Positions 46,716-55,082 of a DNA stretch of 64,000 nucleotides are shown in pieces. The notes below the pieces were generated by a model. It saw only the letters and a list, made by a program, of their open reading frames with translations. It was not told the DNA's origin and made no database searches. A program made the position numbers and the translations under genes. The DNA comes from an uncultured Eubacteriales bacterium (GTDB lineage: Bacteria > Bacillota > Clostridia > Peptostreptococcales > Anaerovoracaceae), in the NCBI GenBank assembly GCA_902774265.1, contig CACYHR010000027.1, forward strand, positions 45,716 to 109,715, in the 5' to 3' direction. How positions within the stretch are numbered: position 1 is the first letter of the stretch; each line of letters opens with the position of its first letter.

Positions 46716-47864
46716 TTACTGCGGATCGCAGTATTCACCATATTCGCAGCCTATACCCTCAGCGTATACTTCATCAATAAGTTCTTCTCTGCGGCCGAAC
46801 AGGGATCTCCTGTACAGTTTGAGAGTTCCCGTTCCATTGCCGCCGTTCCAAAGTCTGTTGTGCTTTTTGTATCCTGTCGGAGCCTCATATCTTATATTGA
46901 GCATGTCCTTCTTTGCGCATCTGATTCGTGTATCGAGCTTTGCATCCTTAGTCGTCTGAAGAACATGCCAGTGTATCTCGTCCTCAGTCTCCCAGCAATC
47001 GAACTTAGTACGTGAGAGTGTCCAGAATTTGGAGAAATTGAATTCATAATCCTTTCCCTCATAGTAGAATTCGCCCAGCAGCTTGCGGTCAAGTGCAAAG
47101 AAGAATATCTTCGGTCTGCCGCCGCCGATATTGAAAACGCTGTTCATAAGCTTTTTCCCGGAGATCACGCTGGTGAGATTGTTCGATGACAGCCATACCC
47201 ACGGGCTGGTAAAATCACCGCCCCAGTTTTTGTCGGAATAACCGTTGCAGGTTTCCGGCTTAAGGAGATATCTGACCCCGTTCAGAATTATCTCGCCTGT
47301 GAATACAGACTTCATTCCTTCTGCGTGCCAGAACATCTCAAAGGAATTGATTGCTCTGAAGAATTTGCTCGCACCGTATCCCACATGGAATGCGATCTCT
47401 TTCTTTATATCGAAATTCCAGCTCATAGAACCGGCATCGCTCATCCATTCCGGATGCTGTTCCGCCTCTTCAGGCGTTACGCTGATGCTTCCCTCGCAAT
47501 GTGTCTCGCTGCAGCTGCAGTCAGCTGCGGAAATGCTGAACGGAGCATTGGCATGGATCTCAACATCCCTGAGCGAAAAGAATCTGTGGAGCTGTCCGTG
47601 ATCCTCGCCCCAGAATCCCGCATTGACCATAAGATATGACGGGCGAATCCCTGCCTTTTGTTTTTCCGGGTCGTTCCATACTATAACCGGCTCGTCTTCG
47701 GCAAGCGCCGGATTGCATGTAAAGAATTCGACGTAAAACGGTTTCTGCTCACCTGTCTCGGCGTTTTCCGCTGTCATTGAATGCCACCACCAGTCATAGC
47801 CTTTCTTTGCGAGCGGCCCTCTCAGCATCCATTGATTTCTCGTAATATCATGAATATTTGCCAT
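46716..47864 (-). CDS. tocopherol-cyclase-like (lipocalin-fold) family protein
   Basis: A 382-residue cytoplasmic protein without a signal peptide. WMLRGPLAKKGYDWWWHSM, SMSWNFDIKK, NGYSDKNWGGDFTSPWVWL and a C-terminal GYKKHNRLWNGGNGTGTLKLY fit the tocopherol cyclase family. In bacteria this family has no tocopherol pathway and the function is unknown. It sits between the two pyruvate kinase genes. Confidence 0.75.
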   Translation of the reverse strand: MANIHDITRNQWMLRGPLAKKGYDWWWHSMTAENAETGEQKPFYVEFFTCNPALAEDEPVIVWNDPEKQKAGIRPSYLMVNAGFWGEDHGQLHRFFSLRDVEIHANAPFSISAADCSCSETHCEGSISVTPEEAEQHPEWMSDAGSMSWNFDIKKEIAFHVGYGASKFFRAINSFEMFWHAEGMKSVFTGEIILNGVRYLLKPETCNGYSDKNWGGDFTSPWVWLSSNNLTSVISGKKLMNSVFNIGGGRPKIFFFALDRKLLGEFYYEGKDYEFNFSKFWTLSRTKFDCWETEDEIHWHVLQTTKDAKLDTRIRCAKKDMLNIRYEAPTGYKKHNRLWNGGNGTGTLKLYRRSLFGRREELIDEVYAEGIGCEYGEYCDPQ

Positions 47865-48002
47865 CCCCGGACTCCTTTCACATTTTTTGTGATTATTGCC
47901 TCATCTATATATATTCTGAATAATCGTAATGATAGTTTATATTATGTATTACAATGTATCAAGTTGTCAGAAGGGATGGTTTTGCCGGCAAATCAATACG
48001 CT

Positions 48003-48051
48003 AGAATTCAATAAACAGCCAGAGTCATTTAAAAGCGAAATACTCTGCTTC
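48003..48051 (+). repeat. dispersed repeat, copy 3, overlapping the pyruvate kinase paralog 3' end
   Basis: AGAATTCAATAAACAGCC, then AAAAGCGAAATACTCTGCTT, as in the repeat at 12486. Read on the minus strand it encodes the last residues EAEYFAFK and the TGA stop of the pyruvate-kinase paralog. Confidence 0.7.
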
Positions 48052-49023
48052 CCGTACGGTCCGGGACAGATAACGGATTACCTGATCCGGGTATTCCCCT
48101 GCGGCTGTCTCTCCTGTAACCATCACCGATGCTGCTCCATCGAGCACTGCATTGAAAATATCGCTTACCTCGGCTCTTGTCGGTACCTGTCTATGCATCA
48201 TTGAGTCAAGCATCTGCGTAACTACCATAAAATCCCTGCCGGCTGCGCGGCAGGCTGCGGCTATGCGTTTCTGTGCAGCAGGCAGCTTCCACAGATCCAT
48301 AGAGTTTCCGAGATCGCCTCTCGCGATGACTATCTCGTCGCAGTGAGGTATGAGTTCGTCGAGCTTTTCCAGGCCTCTCAGATTCTCGATTTTTGCAAAA
48401 ATTCTTATCTTGCTGCATCCCGCGTCATCGAGGGCTTTTCGGACAGCAATAAGGTCTTCTTTGCTTCGTACAAACGGCTGCATAACAGCAGTTACTCCGT
48501 ATTTACCTGCATTCCGGATGTTCTGCAGATCAGCTTCTGTCATTGCCGGAGTTTCTATGCTGCAGCCGGGAAGCGCAATACTCTTGCGGCTCTGAAGCAG
48601 TCCTCCGCGTATTACACGGAGCATTGTGCAGCATGATTCGTTCTGTTCAGTTCTCAGCATTATCCTGCCGTCGTCAAGCAGTATCTCCTGCTGCATCTGC
48701 CCTGAACGGCGCAATTCATCGAGAACTGCTTCGGGAAACGGAATGGCTGATGCATCTATCAATTCTCCTTCCCTCAGCTGCAGCGCTTCTCCCAAATTGC
48801 CGATCCTGAGTTCCGGACCCTGCATATCTATCATAAATTCGTGACTGATCCCGTAGCTTCGGGCGGCTTCCGAACATGCCTCTATGATATCCGCCGATCC
48901 GTCAAGGCTGGTGTGCGACAGATTGAGCCTGACCCCGTCCATTCCTTCCTCAAACATTTTTTTCAGAACACCCGCATCACTGCATGACGGTCCCAGAGTT
49001 CCGTATATCTTTACTTTCTTCAT
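48025..49023 (-). CDS. pyruvate-kinase-like protein lacking the C-terminal domain
   Basis: A 332-residue paralog of Pyk that keeps the catalytic barrel and B domain: GVRLNLSHTS, MIDMQGPELRIG, RIFAKIENLRG (the catalytic Lys is conserved), VIARGDLGNSMDLWKLP, TQMLDSMM and VMVTGETAAGEYP. It ends there, without the allosteric domain of about 140 residues. The motif changes and 332-residue length mark a distinct subfamily or a truncated copy; the end falls inside a dispersed repeat. Activity is uncertain. Confidence 0.8.
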   Translation of the reverse strand: MKKVKIYGTLGPSCSDAGVLKKMFEEGMDGVRLNLSHTSLDGSADIIEACSEAARSYGISHEFMIDMQGPELRIGNLGEALQLREGELIDASAIPFPEAVLDELRRSGQMQQEILLDDGRIMLRTEQNESCCTMLRVIRGGLLQSRKSIALPGCSIETPAMTEADLQNIRNAGKYGVTAVMQPFVRSKEDLIAVRKALDDAGCSKIRIFAKIENLRGLEKLDELIPHCDEIVIARGDLGNSMDLWKLPAAQKRIAAACRAAGRDFMVVTQMLDSMMHRQVPTRAEVSDIFNAVLDGAASVMVTGETAAGEYPDQVIRYLSRTVREAEYFAFK

Positions 49024-49207
49024 AATTGTTTCAATTACTCTGCATACAAAGGAATCACTCCACTGCAGCCTTATCCCTCTCTATTTGTAATCCTCAAATG
49101 CGTGAAATTTCACAATGTTTTCTTTATTCTTATCATCCGGTTTGGTCCGGAGAGTCTGCCCTTCAATTGAAAGTCTGCCCTTCAATAATATACTATTGCA
49201 TTTATCG

Positions 49208-49265
49208 TTTCAATTCAGTATGCGCTCACGACACATCGGCCGCGCGGCTGTTCACTGAATTGTAA
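49208..49265. repeat. short element with terminal inverted repeats
   Basis: CAATTCAGT (49211-49219) and ACTGAATTG (49254-49262) flank 34 bases. The right end is identical over 20 bases to the left end of the repeat at 12486. The gap 49024-49363 shows no gene. Confidence 0.55.
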
Positions 49266-49363
49266 TGGATTGAGGGTTGCAATTTCGTGCACAATTGAAT
49301 CTTGACGGTGATAGTGCTATATTGACATTTGGATATATTGAATTTAGAAAGGAGAATGTTATT

Positions 49364-49741
49364 ATGAAAATCACATCGTTTAATCCGCTTATCGTTTCAC
49401 CTGATGCAGCATCACTCATTAAGTTATTCGAAGATCTCGGATTTGAAAGGATGCATACCAGTGATGTCCCTACAACAAACGAAATCACTAACTATACTTT
49501 CAAAGATGCTGACGGTCACTGTGTTGATATTGCTGATGCGGCAAATATGGAAAAGGATATGACTATCATCAGAATGAATGTTGATGATTTTGATGAGGCA
49601 TATGACATGCTTACAGCCCGCGGATTCAAAAATCCAAAGGGAGGTAAGGAACATGCTATTGTAACAGATACCAATATTTCTATTCTCATGGTATCCCCGT
49701 CCGGATTTATATATATTTATCAGTGCCGTTTCAATAGCTGA
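49364..49741 (+). CDS. VOC-superfamily protein, paralog 2
   Basis: The 125-residue product shares MKITSFNPLI, FEDLGFER, DGHCVDI, IRMNVDDFDEAYDMLTARGF and SPSGF with the gene at 40841. AAGGAG lies 9 bases before the ATG. The two copies are 8.5 kb apart in the same orientation, surrounded by minus-strand genes, so one may be a dispersed duplicate. Function unknown. Confidence 0.85.
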   Translation: MKITSFNPLIVSPDAASLIKLFEDLGFERMHTSDVPTTNEITNYTFKDADGHCVDIADAANMEKDMTIIRMNVDDFDEAYDMLTARGFKNPKGGKEHAIVTDTNISILMVSPSGFIYIYQCRFNS

Positions 49742-49925
49742 AAAAGGAGATGAAGTGCTACGCAGCAACATGGCGGCGCAGCAGCATATCCCGGAAGTGC
49801 GGCACAGCAGCATGACGATATGTCGTCGTGACAACGTGACATCGAAATGCGGTGCGGCAGCATGGCGTAATGGCACAAAAACACGATATGGCATGGCAGT
49901 GATATGGAATGGTATTCTGTCTGAT

Positions 49926-51179
49926 CTATCTCAGATAGAAGGCTTTCATGCTTTCCATGTCAGTGACTCCGTAATCAGGCAGCATGAGTTTATCATTTAT
50001 GAGTGCTATTCCGTCGTACCAGTCGAGTAAACGATTTATGTACGGAGTTTCCACACCGGCAATTTCTGCGATCTGCCTTATCACCGTCAGGCCGTAAGGA
50101 AAATCAGCTGTGAAATATCTTGAGTGCAGATCAGGGATCAGCCCCTGCTTTGAAGGTTCTTCTCTCTTTCGCTTATCGATCATACTTATGAATTCTTCGT
50201 GTCTGCGATTGGCTTTTTCCCTCCATCCTACACGCCTCTGCATGTGAGATTCTATTGCTTCTCTTTTCTGTTTTCTCCTGGTCCGGAATCCGTCGGTTCC
50301 CCTTGCACCGACTTCAGAGCCTTCGGCATTTACAGAAGGAGTGGTCAGTCCGAGCAGCGATTCTTCGGTGCTTATGGCCCTTGTCATTTCTTCGACTGTA
50401 TCCGCATTATAAAACTCGCGCTCCGAGACCACGTATTCCAGCCCGAATTCCGGCAGCGCCCTGCATATATCCTGTATTTCATCGTCGCATTTCATAAGCA
50501 GTTCTGACGATTCGTCATTCCATTCCTCGTAGAACAGCGGGATCCTATCGTATGTAACACCCGGCTCGTAATCTTTGAACAGCGAATACAGCCTCGAAGT
50601 ATGCAGTATAGGATTTGAAGGAGTGAGCGTCAGCGCCATAAATCCCGGCAGCCTCACACACGGAATATCATAAATGCTCTCTATCAGCTGACTGCAGATT
50701 TCAACCTTTGATGACGGTATAGCTCCGATATAAAGCTTATCCTTGTATCCTGAGCAGCATACCGCTTTTCCTCTCTCGGTGATCCTTGCAATCGCAGGAA
50801 CACGATCTATGCCGAAAAACACATTTCCTCTCTCTATGCATTTGCTGAACGCAAATTCGAAACCGCCGTTGCCCGGAACAAACCCGATTATCGTATTTTC
50901 ATCAGTGTTCTCGTAGATCATCTCAGCCAGAGGAATCATCATAGTCGGCGGCATCGTTATCATTATCATATCCGCACCGCTCAGGACTTCGGCAGGATCG
51001 TTGCTTGCACGGCAGATATCCCCTTCGTGGATTACGACGCCATTCTTATCTACGATCGACAGGTGTTTGTCGAAGTGCGCGGGATTAGACGTAAAAAGGC
51101 TGACTTCATGCCCTTTCTCTGCACTGTGTACAGCAAACTGCGTACCGATATTTCCCCCGCCAATTACTGTTATCTTCAT
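49926..51179 (-). CDS. NAD/NADP octopine/nopaline dehydrogenase family protein with basic insertion
   Basis: The 417-residue product has an N-terminal Rossmann domain (MKITVIGGGNIGTQFAVHSA) and the C-terminal opine-dehydrogenase domain (LTPSNPILHTSRLYSLF, LIPDLHSRYFTADFPYGL). These enzymes reductively join an amino acid and a keto acid, or resemble ones that do. Between the two halves of the C-terminal domain, residues about 284-341 are a Lys/Arg/Glu-rich insertion (FRTRRKQKREAIESHMQRR) not expected in the family. GGGAGG lies 8 bases before ATG 51179. Confidence 0.85.
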   Translation of the reverse strand: MKITVIGGGNIGTQFAVHSAEKGHEVSLFTSNPAHFDKHLSIVDKNGVVIHEGDICRASNDPAEVLSGADMIMITMPPTMMIPLAEMIYENTDENTIIGFVPGNGGFEFAFSKCIERGNVFFGIDRVPAIARITERGKAVCCSGYKDKLYIGAIPSSKVEICSQLIESIYDIPCVRLPGFMALTLTPSNPILHTSRLYSLFKDYEPGVTYDRIPLFYEEWNDESSELLMKCDDEIQDICRALPEFGLEYVVSEREFYNADTVEEMTRAISTEESLLGLTTPSVNAEGSEVGARGTDGFRTRRKQKREAIESHMQRRVGWREKANRRHEEFISMIDKRKREEPSKQGLIPDLHSRYFTADFPYGLTVIRQIAEIAGVETPYINRLLDWYDGIALINDKLMLPDYGVTDMESMKAFYLR

Positions 51180-51263
51180 CTTTTCAGCCTCCCATGAAAA
51201 CAATCTGCCCCAGACCCCTATGTGTTAAACATCCATACCCCTAATTTATGCTTCCGATCTTAC

Positions 51264-51364
51264 GGCAACGCCGCTTGATCCAGAGGAAGCATTTACAGAC
51301 GCCGGGAACTTCAGCTCCTGAGAGCGTCGATCGGGGATTGATACCCGCCACCGACGTCTGTTAT
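51264..51364 (+). repeat. modular structured repeat, copy E (diverged)
   Basis: ACAGACG...CGTCTGT closes it where others have ACAGACA...TGTCTGT, and the inner hairpin is GTCGATCGGGG...CCCGCCACCGAC where others have ATCAGTGG...CCACTGAT. Several changes are paired. The GGCGGG hairpin is absent. The rest of the gap 51366-51540 is AT-rich with promoter-like boxes only. Confidence 0.75.
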
Positions 51365-51393
51365 GTTTAACATCCTCGGCAGTATAGTTCTAT

Positions 51394-51466
51394 TATGTAT
51401 ACAAATCACATATTGTGTTCAAACGCAATAATGTATATAATATCAAAACACAATACATAATTTCAA
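51394..51466 (-). promoter_or_regulatory. two overlapping promoter candidates for the opine-dehydrogenase-like gene
   Basis: TTGAAA (51466-51461), 18 bases, TATTAT (51442-51437); and TTGAAC (51422-51417), 17 bases, TACATA (51399-51394), all minus strand. Either would transcribe through repeat copy E before the gene. Confidence 0.4.
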
Positions 51467-51540
51467 GAATTGATTCGATCCATGGCCAAAAAGATTCGCA
51501 TTTCTGTATTTTATTCTCTTATCACCATATTTTTCTGCAT

Positions 51541-51571
51541 AAATAAAGGCGCTCCCGAACGAGAGCGCCCG
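51541..51571 (-). terminator. intrinsic terminator after the radical SAM gene
   Basis: GGCGCTC and GAGCGCC arms; CTTTATTTA follows on the minus strand. Confidence 0.7.
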
Positions 51572-51606
51572 ATAACTGTATACCATTTTGCTGTTTTAAC
51601 GCGAAA

Positions 51607-52716
51607 CTATACTGCTTCACCTCTCACAATTGCCTCTACCTGATCCCTTTTTGCATGAAGAACGCATCCTCCGATGTGATCGCCGGCGAGTATGCCTCCT
51701 TCACGAAGGGCAGTAAACAGGCCTGAATTAAGAGCTTCTCTTACTGATGTATCTCTGACATTTATATCTGAGTATGCCGAGAATGGGCAAGGCTCCGCTC
51801 CGCCGTGCGAGTTGATATGGAAGAATCCCCTGCCTGCAGCGAGGCATCCGCCTGAGCTCTTTTCATCGCCCGGGAATGCAACATACATCATATCCTGACG
51901 ATTTGCTCTGAGCAGATCCATACGTTCGTTCATATACGCGCGGTCATCATCATCCGGAGCAAGCTCCTGACTCTCGTCAGTTACAGGAACGTATTCTATG
52001 TAGAACACCGCCTTGCAGCCGCGCTCTCTCATCAGATCCAGGAAGTCATCCGAATATACCTCGCCCAGATTTTCCTTTGTTACTGTTACTGAGACTCCGT
52101 ATATGAGGCCTCTTTTGTGCAGTTCATCCATCTTCGAAACGACTGTGTCGTAGACGCCTTCACCTCTTCGGCTGTCGGTCTCCTCGCGTCCGCCTTCGAT
52201 GCTGATGACCGGAACGAGATTCCGGCATTTGTCGAGCAGCTCCATATATTTTTCGCTCATAAACGTCCCGTTTGTGAATATCGGAAACAGTATATTATGT
52301 ACGCTGCCCGCAATCTGAAGCACATCCCATCTCAGCATCGGCTCACCGCCCGCAAGCAGGATAAAACTTATGCCCAATTCCTCGGCCTCTTTAAAAATAC
52401 GCAGCCATTCTTCTTCCGAAAGCTGTCGCTCCGGCTCGCAGTCTACAGTCGCATTGTTGGATCTCGAGTAGCAGCCGGCGCAGTGCAGATTACAGCTTGA
52501 TGTGATGCTTGCGATGAGATAGGACGGCACATGCAGACCGTTCTTTTCCTCCCTGATCCTCTTTTTGTTTGCCTTTGCGCTGGCAACAGCAAACTTCGCG
52601 AGAAATGCGCTTTCGCGCGGATCCTTCAGAGTTGCCCTGACAGCATCCTTTACGACCTGTTCGACCCCCTCGGACAGGTATTCCTGAATATCAAATTCCC
52701 TGTATGTATTGTCCAT
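51607..52716 (-). CDS. radical SAM protein with SPASM-like C-terminus
   Basis: The 369-residue product has a helical N-terminal region of about 65 residues, then the radical SAM cluster motif CNLHCAGCYS and the SAM-binding LAGGEPML. Toward the end Cys residues in SGGCLAAGRG, GAEPCPF and GGCVLHAK may bind a second cluster. Such proteins modify peptides, heme intermediates or other substrates; no substrate peptide gene was found next to it. It is followed by a terminator and preceded by a VanY-like gene in the same direction. Confidence 0.85.
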   Translation of the reverse strand: MDNTYREFDIQEYLSEGVEQVVKDAVRATLKDPRESAFLAKFAVASAKANKKRIREEKNGLHVPSYLIASITSSCNLHCAGCYSRSNNATVDCEPERQLSEEEWLRIFKEAEELGISFILLAGGEPMLRWDVLQIAGSVHNILFPIFTNGTFMSEKYMELLDKCRNLVPVISIEGGREETDSRRGEGVYDTVVSKMDELHKRGLIYGVSVTVTKENLGEVYSDDFLDLMRERGCKAVFYIEYVPVTDESQELAPDDDDRAYMNERMDLLRANRQDMMYVAFPGDEKSSGGCLAAGRGFFHINSHGGAEPCPFSAYSDINVRDTSVREALNSGLFTALREGGILAGDHIGGCVLHAKRDQVEAIVRGEAV

Positions 52717-52759
52717 ATATTATTTTACACCCCTGTTCCGATGCTGATTTCAGTGCTTT

Positions 52760-53809
52760 TTATTCATATCCCCAGCTGACGAGCTCCCAGTCGCCGCCGT
52801 CTGTGCGGGCGAGCCACCACTGGTAGTCTGTATATTCCTTGTCCGGCTCCCAGGCAGTGTCCTTAAGCTGCTCCTCGTCTGTCGGCGAGTGGAAATCCGC
52901 AAAGAATTCTATGCACTGTGTATAGTTTTTGCCTTCCTTCTGCTCATTCATCCATTTTATGTTTTCTTCGCTGTTGCATTCATCTCCGGCATATCTGATG
53001 CTGTGGAGCTCACAGCCATCCCAGTTTTCGAATTCCTTCTTGAATTCTGTAATAGCTTTATCCATCTCTTCCTGCGAATACAGATCGGATGAAGCGTAAT
53101 CCACCTTTGCTGCGTGTGAAGGGATCTTTCCGAGGTATTCTTCGAAGGTGATGCCTTTATCCATTATTTCCTTTGCGGCATCGACATCTCCGATGTAACG
53201 GATGTGCCACGGCTCATATGCATAGCCGGTTATGTCCTTTTTGCCCGGCAGATATCTGAGGATGAATCCGTGGTCAGCCAGTTTCTCATGGATCTTAGCC
53301 CAAACTTCAGGATATTTGACCATTTCCTCGTTCAGATATACGTCTTCTCCGTCGATGTTTAGATAGAGGTCGAGCGCAAGCCCGGTATGGTGCTCCGAAT
53401 AACCCGGAACTGCTACATATTTCTTTACATAATCCTCGCCGTATTTCTCCGTAAACTCGTCCACGATCTTTTGCTGAGCTTCGATGCTGCGATATGCTGA
53501 ATCGAGGTCGACATGGACATCTTCTGCTTCGAGATCCTCTTTGAGTTCAAGATAAGCATCATATGCCTTGCTCTCCACCTCTACATCCCAGTCCTGTGAA
53601 TCCTTGATCTTTACTATGTCAAGTGCCTCTTCCCAGCCGTCCGGCAGCGGGTTTTCCTTGTTTACCAGTACCATATAATCGATCACCGATTGCTCTTCAG
53701 AAGCAGCCTCTTCCTCCTGTGCGCTGTCATTCTGCGAGCTGCATGCGCACAGCCCGAATGTCACAGCAAAAGCTGTGATAAGCAATACTACGAACAATTT
53801 CTTTTTCAT
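52760..53809 (-). CDS. VanY-like D-alanyl-D-alanine carboxypeptidase lipoprotein (M15B)
   Basis: The 349-residue product has a lipoprotein signal (MKKKLFVVLLITAFAVTFGL, then CACSSQ), so it is bound to the outer face of the membrane. The M15 metal site is complete: SAYRSIEAQQK, EHHTGLALDLYL (His and Asp) and EPWHIRYIG (catalytic Glu, His). It trims the terminal D-Ala of peptidoglycan stems. An extra domain of about 110 residues, rich in Trp and acidic residues, follows the peptidase and is unrecognised. GGAGG lies 8 bases before ATG 53809. Confidence 0.9.
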   Translation of the reverse strand: MKKKLFVVLLITAFAVTFGLCACSSQNDSAQEEEAASEEQSVIDYMVLVNKENPLPDGWEEALDIVKIKDSQDWDVEVESKAYDAYLELKEDLEAEDVHVDLDSAYRSIEAQQKIVDEFTEKYGEDYVKKYVAVPGYSEHHTGLALDLYLNIDGEDVYLNEEMVKYPEVWAKIHEKLADHGFILRYLPGKKDITGYAYEPWHIRYIGDVDAAKEIMDKGITFEEYLGKIPSHAAKVDYASSDLYSQEEMDKAITEFKKEFENWDGCELHSIRYAGDECNSEENIKWMNEQKEGKNYTQCIEFFADFHSPTDEEQLKDTAWEPDKEYTDYQWWLARTDGGDWELVSWGYE

Positions 53810-53956
53810 TTTAAATGCCTCCATTCTATCTTATTCGTTTTCAGGATCAGTCGTTTTCAAGTCAGCAGTTTTCGAACACGTTCCTTATCAATCGTGAGCA
53901 AATCTTCTACAGGACGTTAGCATGGCTGCTCACATGCTGAGCGTGAGTTCCTCCTG

Positions 53957-54116
53957 ATAACAGACACCGGATGTCCCCCGCCTCTTAGGCGGCGGGTTCC
54001 ATTTTCGACCATCAGTGGTGGGTAACAATCCCCCACTGATGCTCTCAGGAGCTGACTGTTGACGGCGTCGCTCGCTCCAATCAAGCGAGCTTGTTGGAGC
54101 TTTGCTCCTGGTTGAA
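53957..54116 (-). repeat. modular structured repeat, copy F
   Basis: A nearly complete element in reverse orientation, with both large hairpins. A 12-base deletion removes AGCTCCCGGTGT, so it lacks part of the closing strand on that side. It lies 17 bases after the MOSC-MogA stop and fills the gap before the VanY-like gene. Confidence 0.9.
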
Positions 54117-54133
54117 CCGGTTTGCCGGAGCAT

Positions 54134-55078
54134 TTAGCCCCGCGCGCATTCGCCTGTCCTGCCCAGCATTATCTCAAGCCCATGCTCAAGCGGATGCATC
54201 AGGAATTCCAGACATTCTCTTACTGCCTTCGGGCTGCCCGGAAGATTGATTATCAGAGTCTGATTTCTCATTCCCGCGGCTGCTCTTGACAGCATTGCCG
54301 TCGGAGTCTTTGTCATCGAATATGCCCTGATGGCTTCCGCGATCCCGGGTGTCATGCGGTCACACACTTCAATCGTTGCTTCAGGCGTTCTGTCTCTCGG
54401 TGAGAAGCCTGTCCCGCCTGTTGTAAATATTACATTTACCTGTCTCTGATCCGCAAGTCTGATGAGCTGGCTCTTAAGCATTTCAGGCTCGTCGGGTATT
54501 AGCAGTCCCTCTATCACATTATATCCTGCCTTTGTCAGCATCTCAGCGATCAGGGGTCCGCTCTTATCTTCACGTTCCCCTGCCGCTCCCTTATCCGAAA
54601 GTGTTATCCATGCGGCAGTAAATGCTCTTTGAGGGTCTGCTTCTATCAATTCTATAGCGTCGCCGGCCTTTACGACTCCGCCCTCTAATACTACAGTAAA
54701 AACGCCTTCTCTCGGCATTATGCAGTCGCCTACCTGATGATATATCGCGCAGTGCGAATGGCATTCCTTGCCGATCTGAGTAAGCTCAAGCAGGGCATCA
54801 CCGATCCTGAATCTCGTGCCTACAGGCAAAGTCCTGAAATCGAATCCCTCCGCAATAATATTTTCACCAAACGCACCGTAATCGACATCAGCACCTCTTT
54901 CACGAAACGCTTCAATCTTTTCAAGTGCGAGGAAGCTCACCTGCCTGTGCCATTTGCCGGCGTGAGCATCTCCCTCGATCCCCCATTCCGGAACGAGCTT
55001 TATCGATGGAACCTCTGTCTTTTGTGTACCTTTTTTTTCACTTATGCAAACAGCAATCACCTTGCCGGTCTTTCCCAT
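54134..55078 (-). CDS. MOSC-MogA fusion (molybdenum cofactor protein)
   Basis: The 314-residue product: residues 1-150 are a MOSC domain (KWHRQVSFLALEKIEAF, GENIIAEGFDF, with Cys in KECHSHCAIYHQVGDC), linked to sulfur or metal transfer. Residues about 153-310 are MogA/MoaB (AAWITLSDKGAAGEREDKSG, FTTGGTGFSPRDRTPEAT, INLPGSPKAVRECL), which adenylylates molybdopterin. The fusion occurs in other Clostridia. It starts 4 bases after moaA ends, so the two genes are one operon. Confidence 0.92.
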   Translation of the reverse strand: MGKTGKVIAVCISEKKGTQKTEVPSIKLVPEWGIEGDAHAGKWHRQVSFLALEKIEAFRERGADVDYGAFGENIIAEGFDFRTLPVGTRFRIGDALLELTQIGKECHSHCAIYHQVGDCIMPREGVFTVVLEGGVVKAGDAIELIEADPQRAFTAAWITLSDKGAAGEREDKSGPLIAEMLTKAGYNVIEGLLIPDEPEMLKSQLIRLADQRQVNVIFTTGGTGFSPRDRTPEATIEVCDRMTPGIAEAIRAYSMTKTPTAMLSRAAAGMRNQTLIINLPGSPKAVRECLEFLMHPLEHGLEIMLGRTGECARG

Positions 55079-55082
55079 TTTG

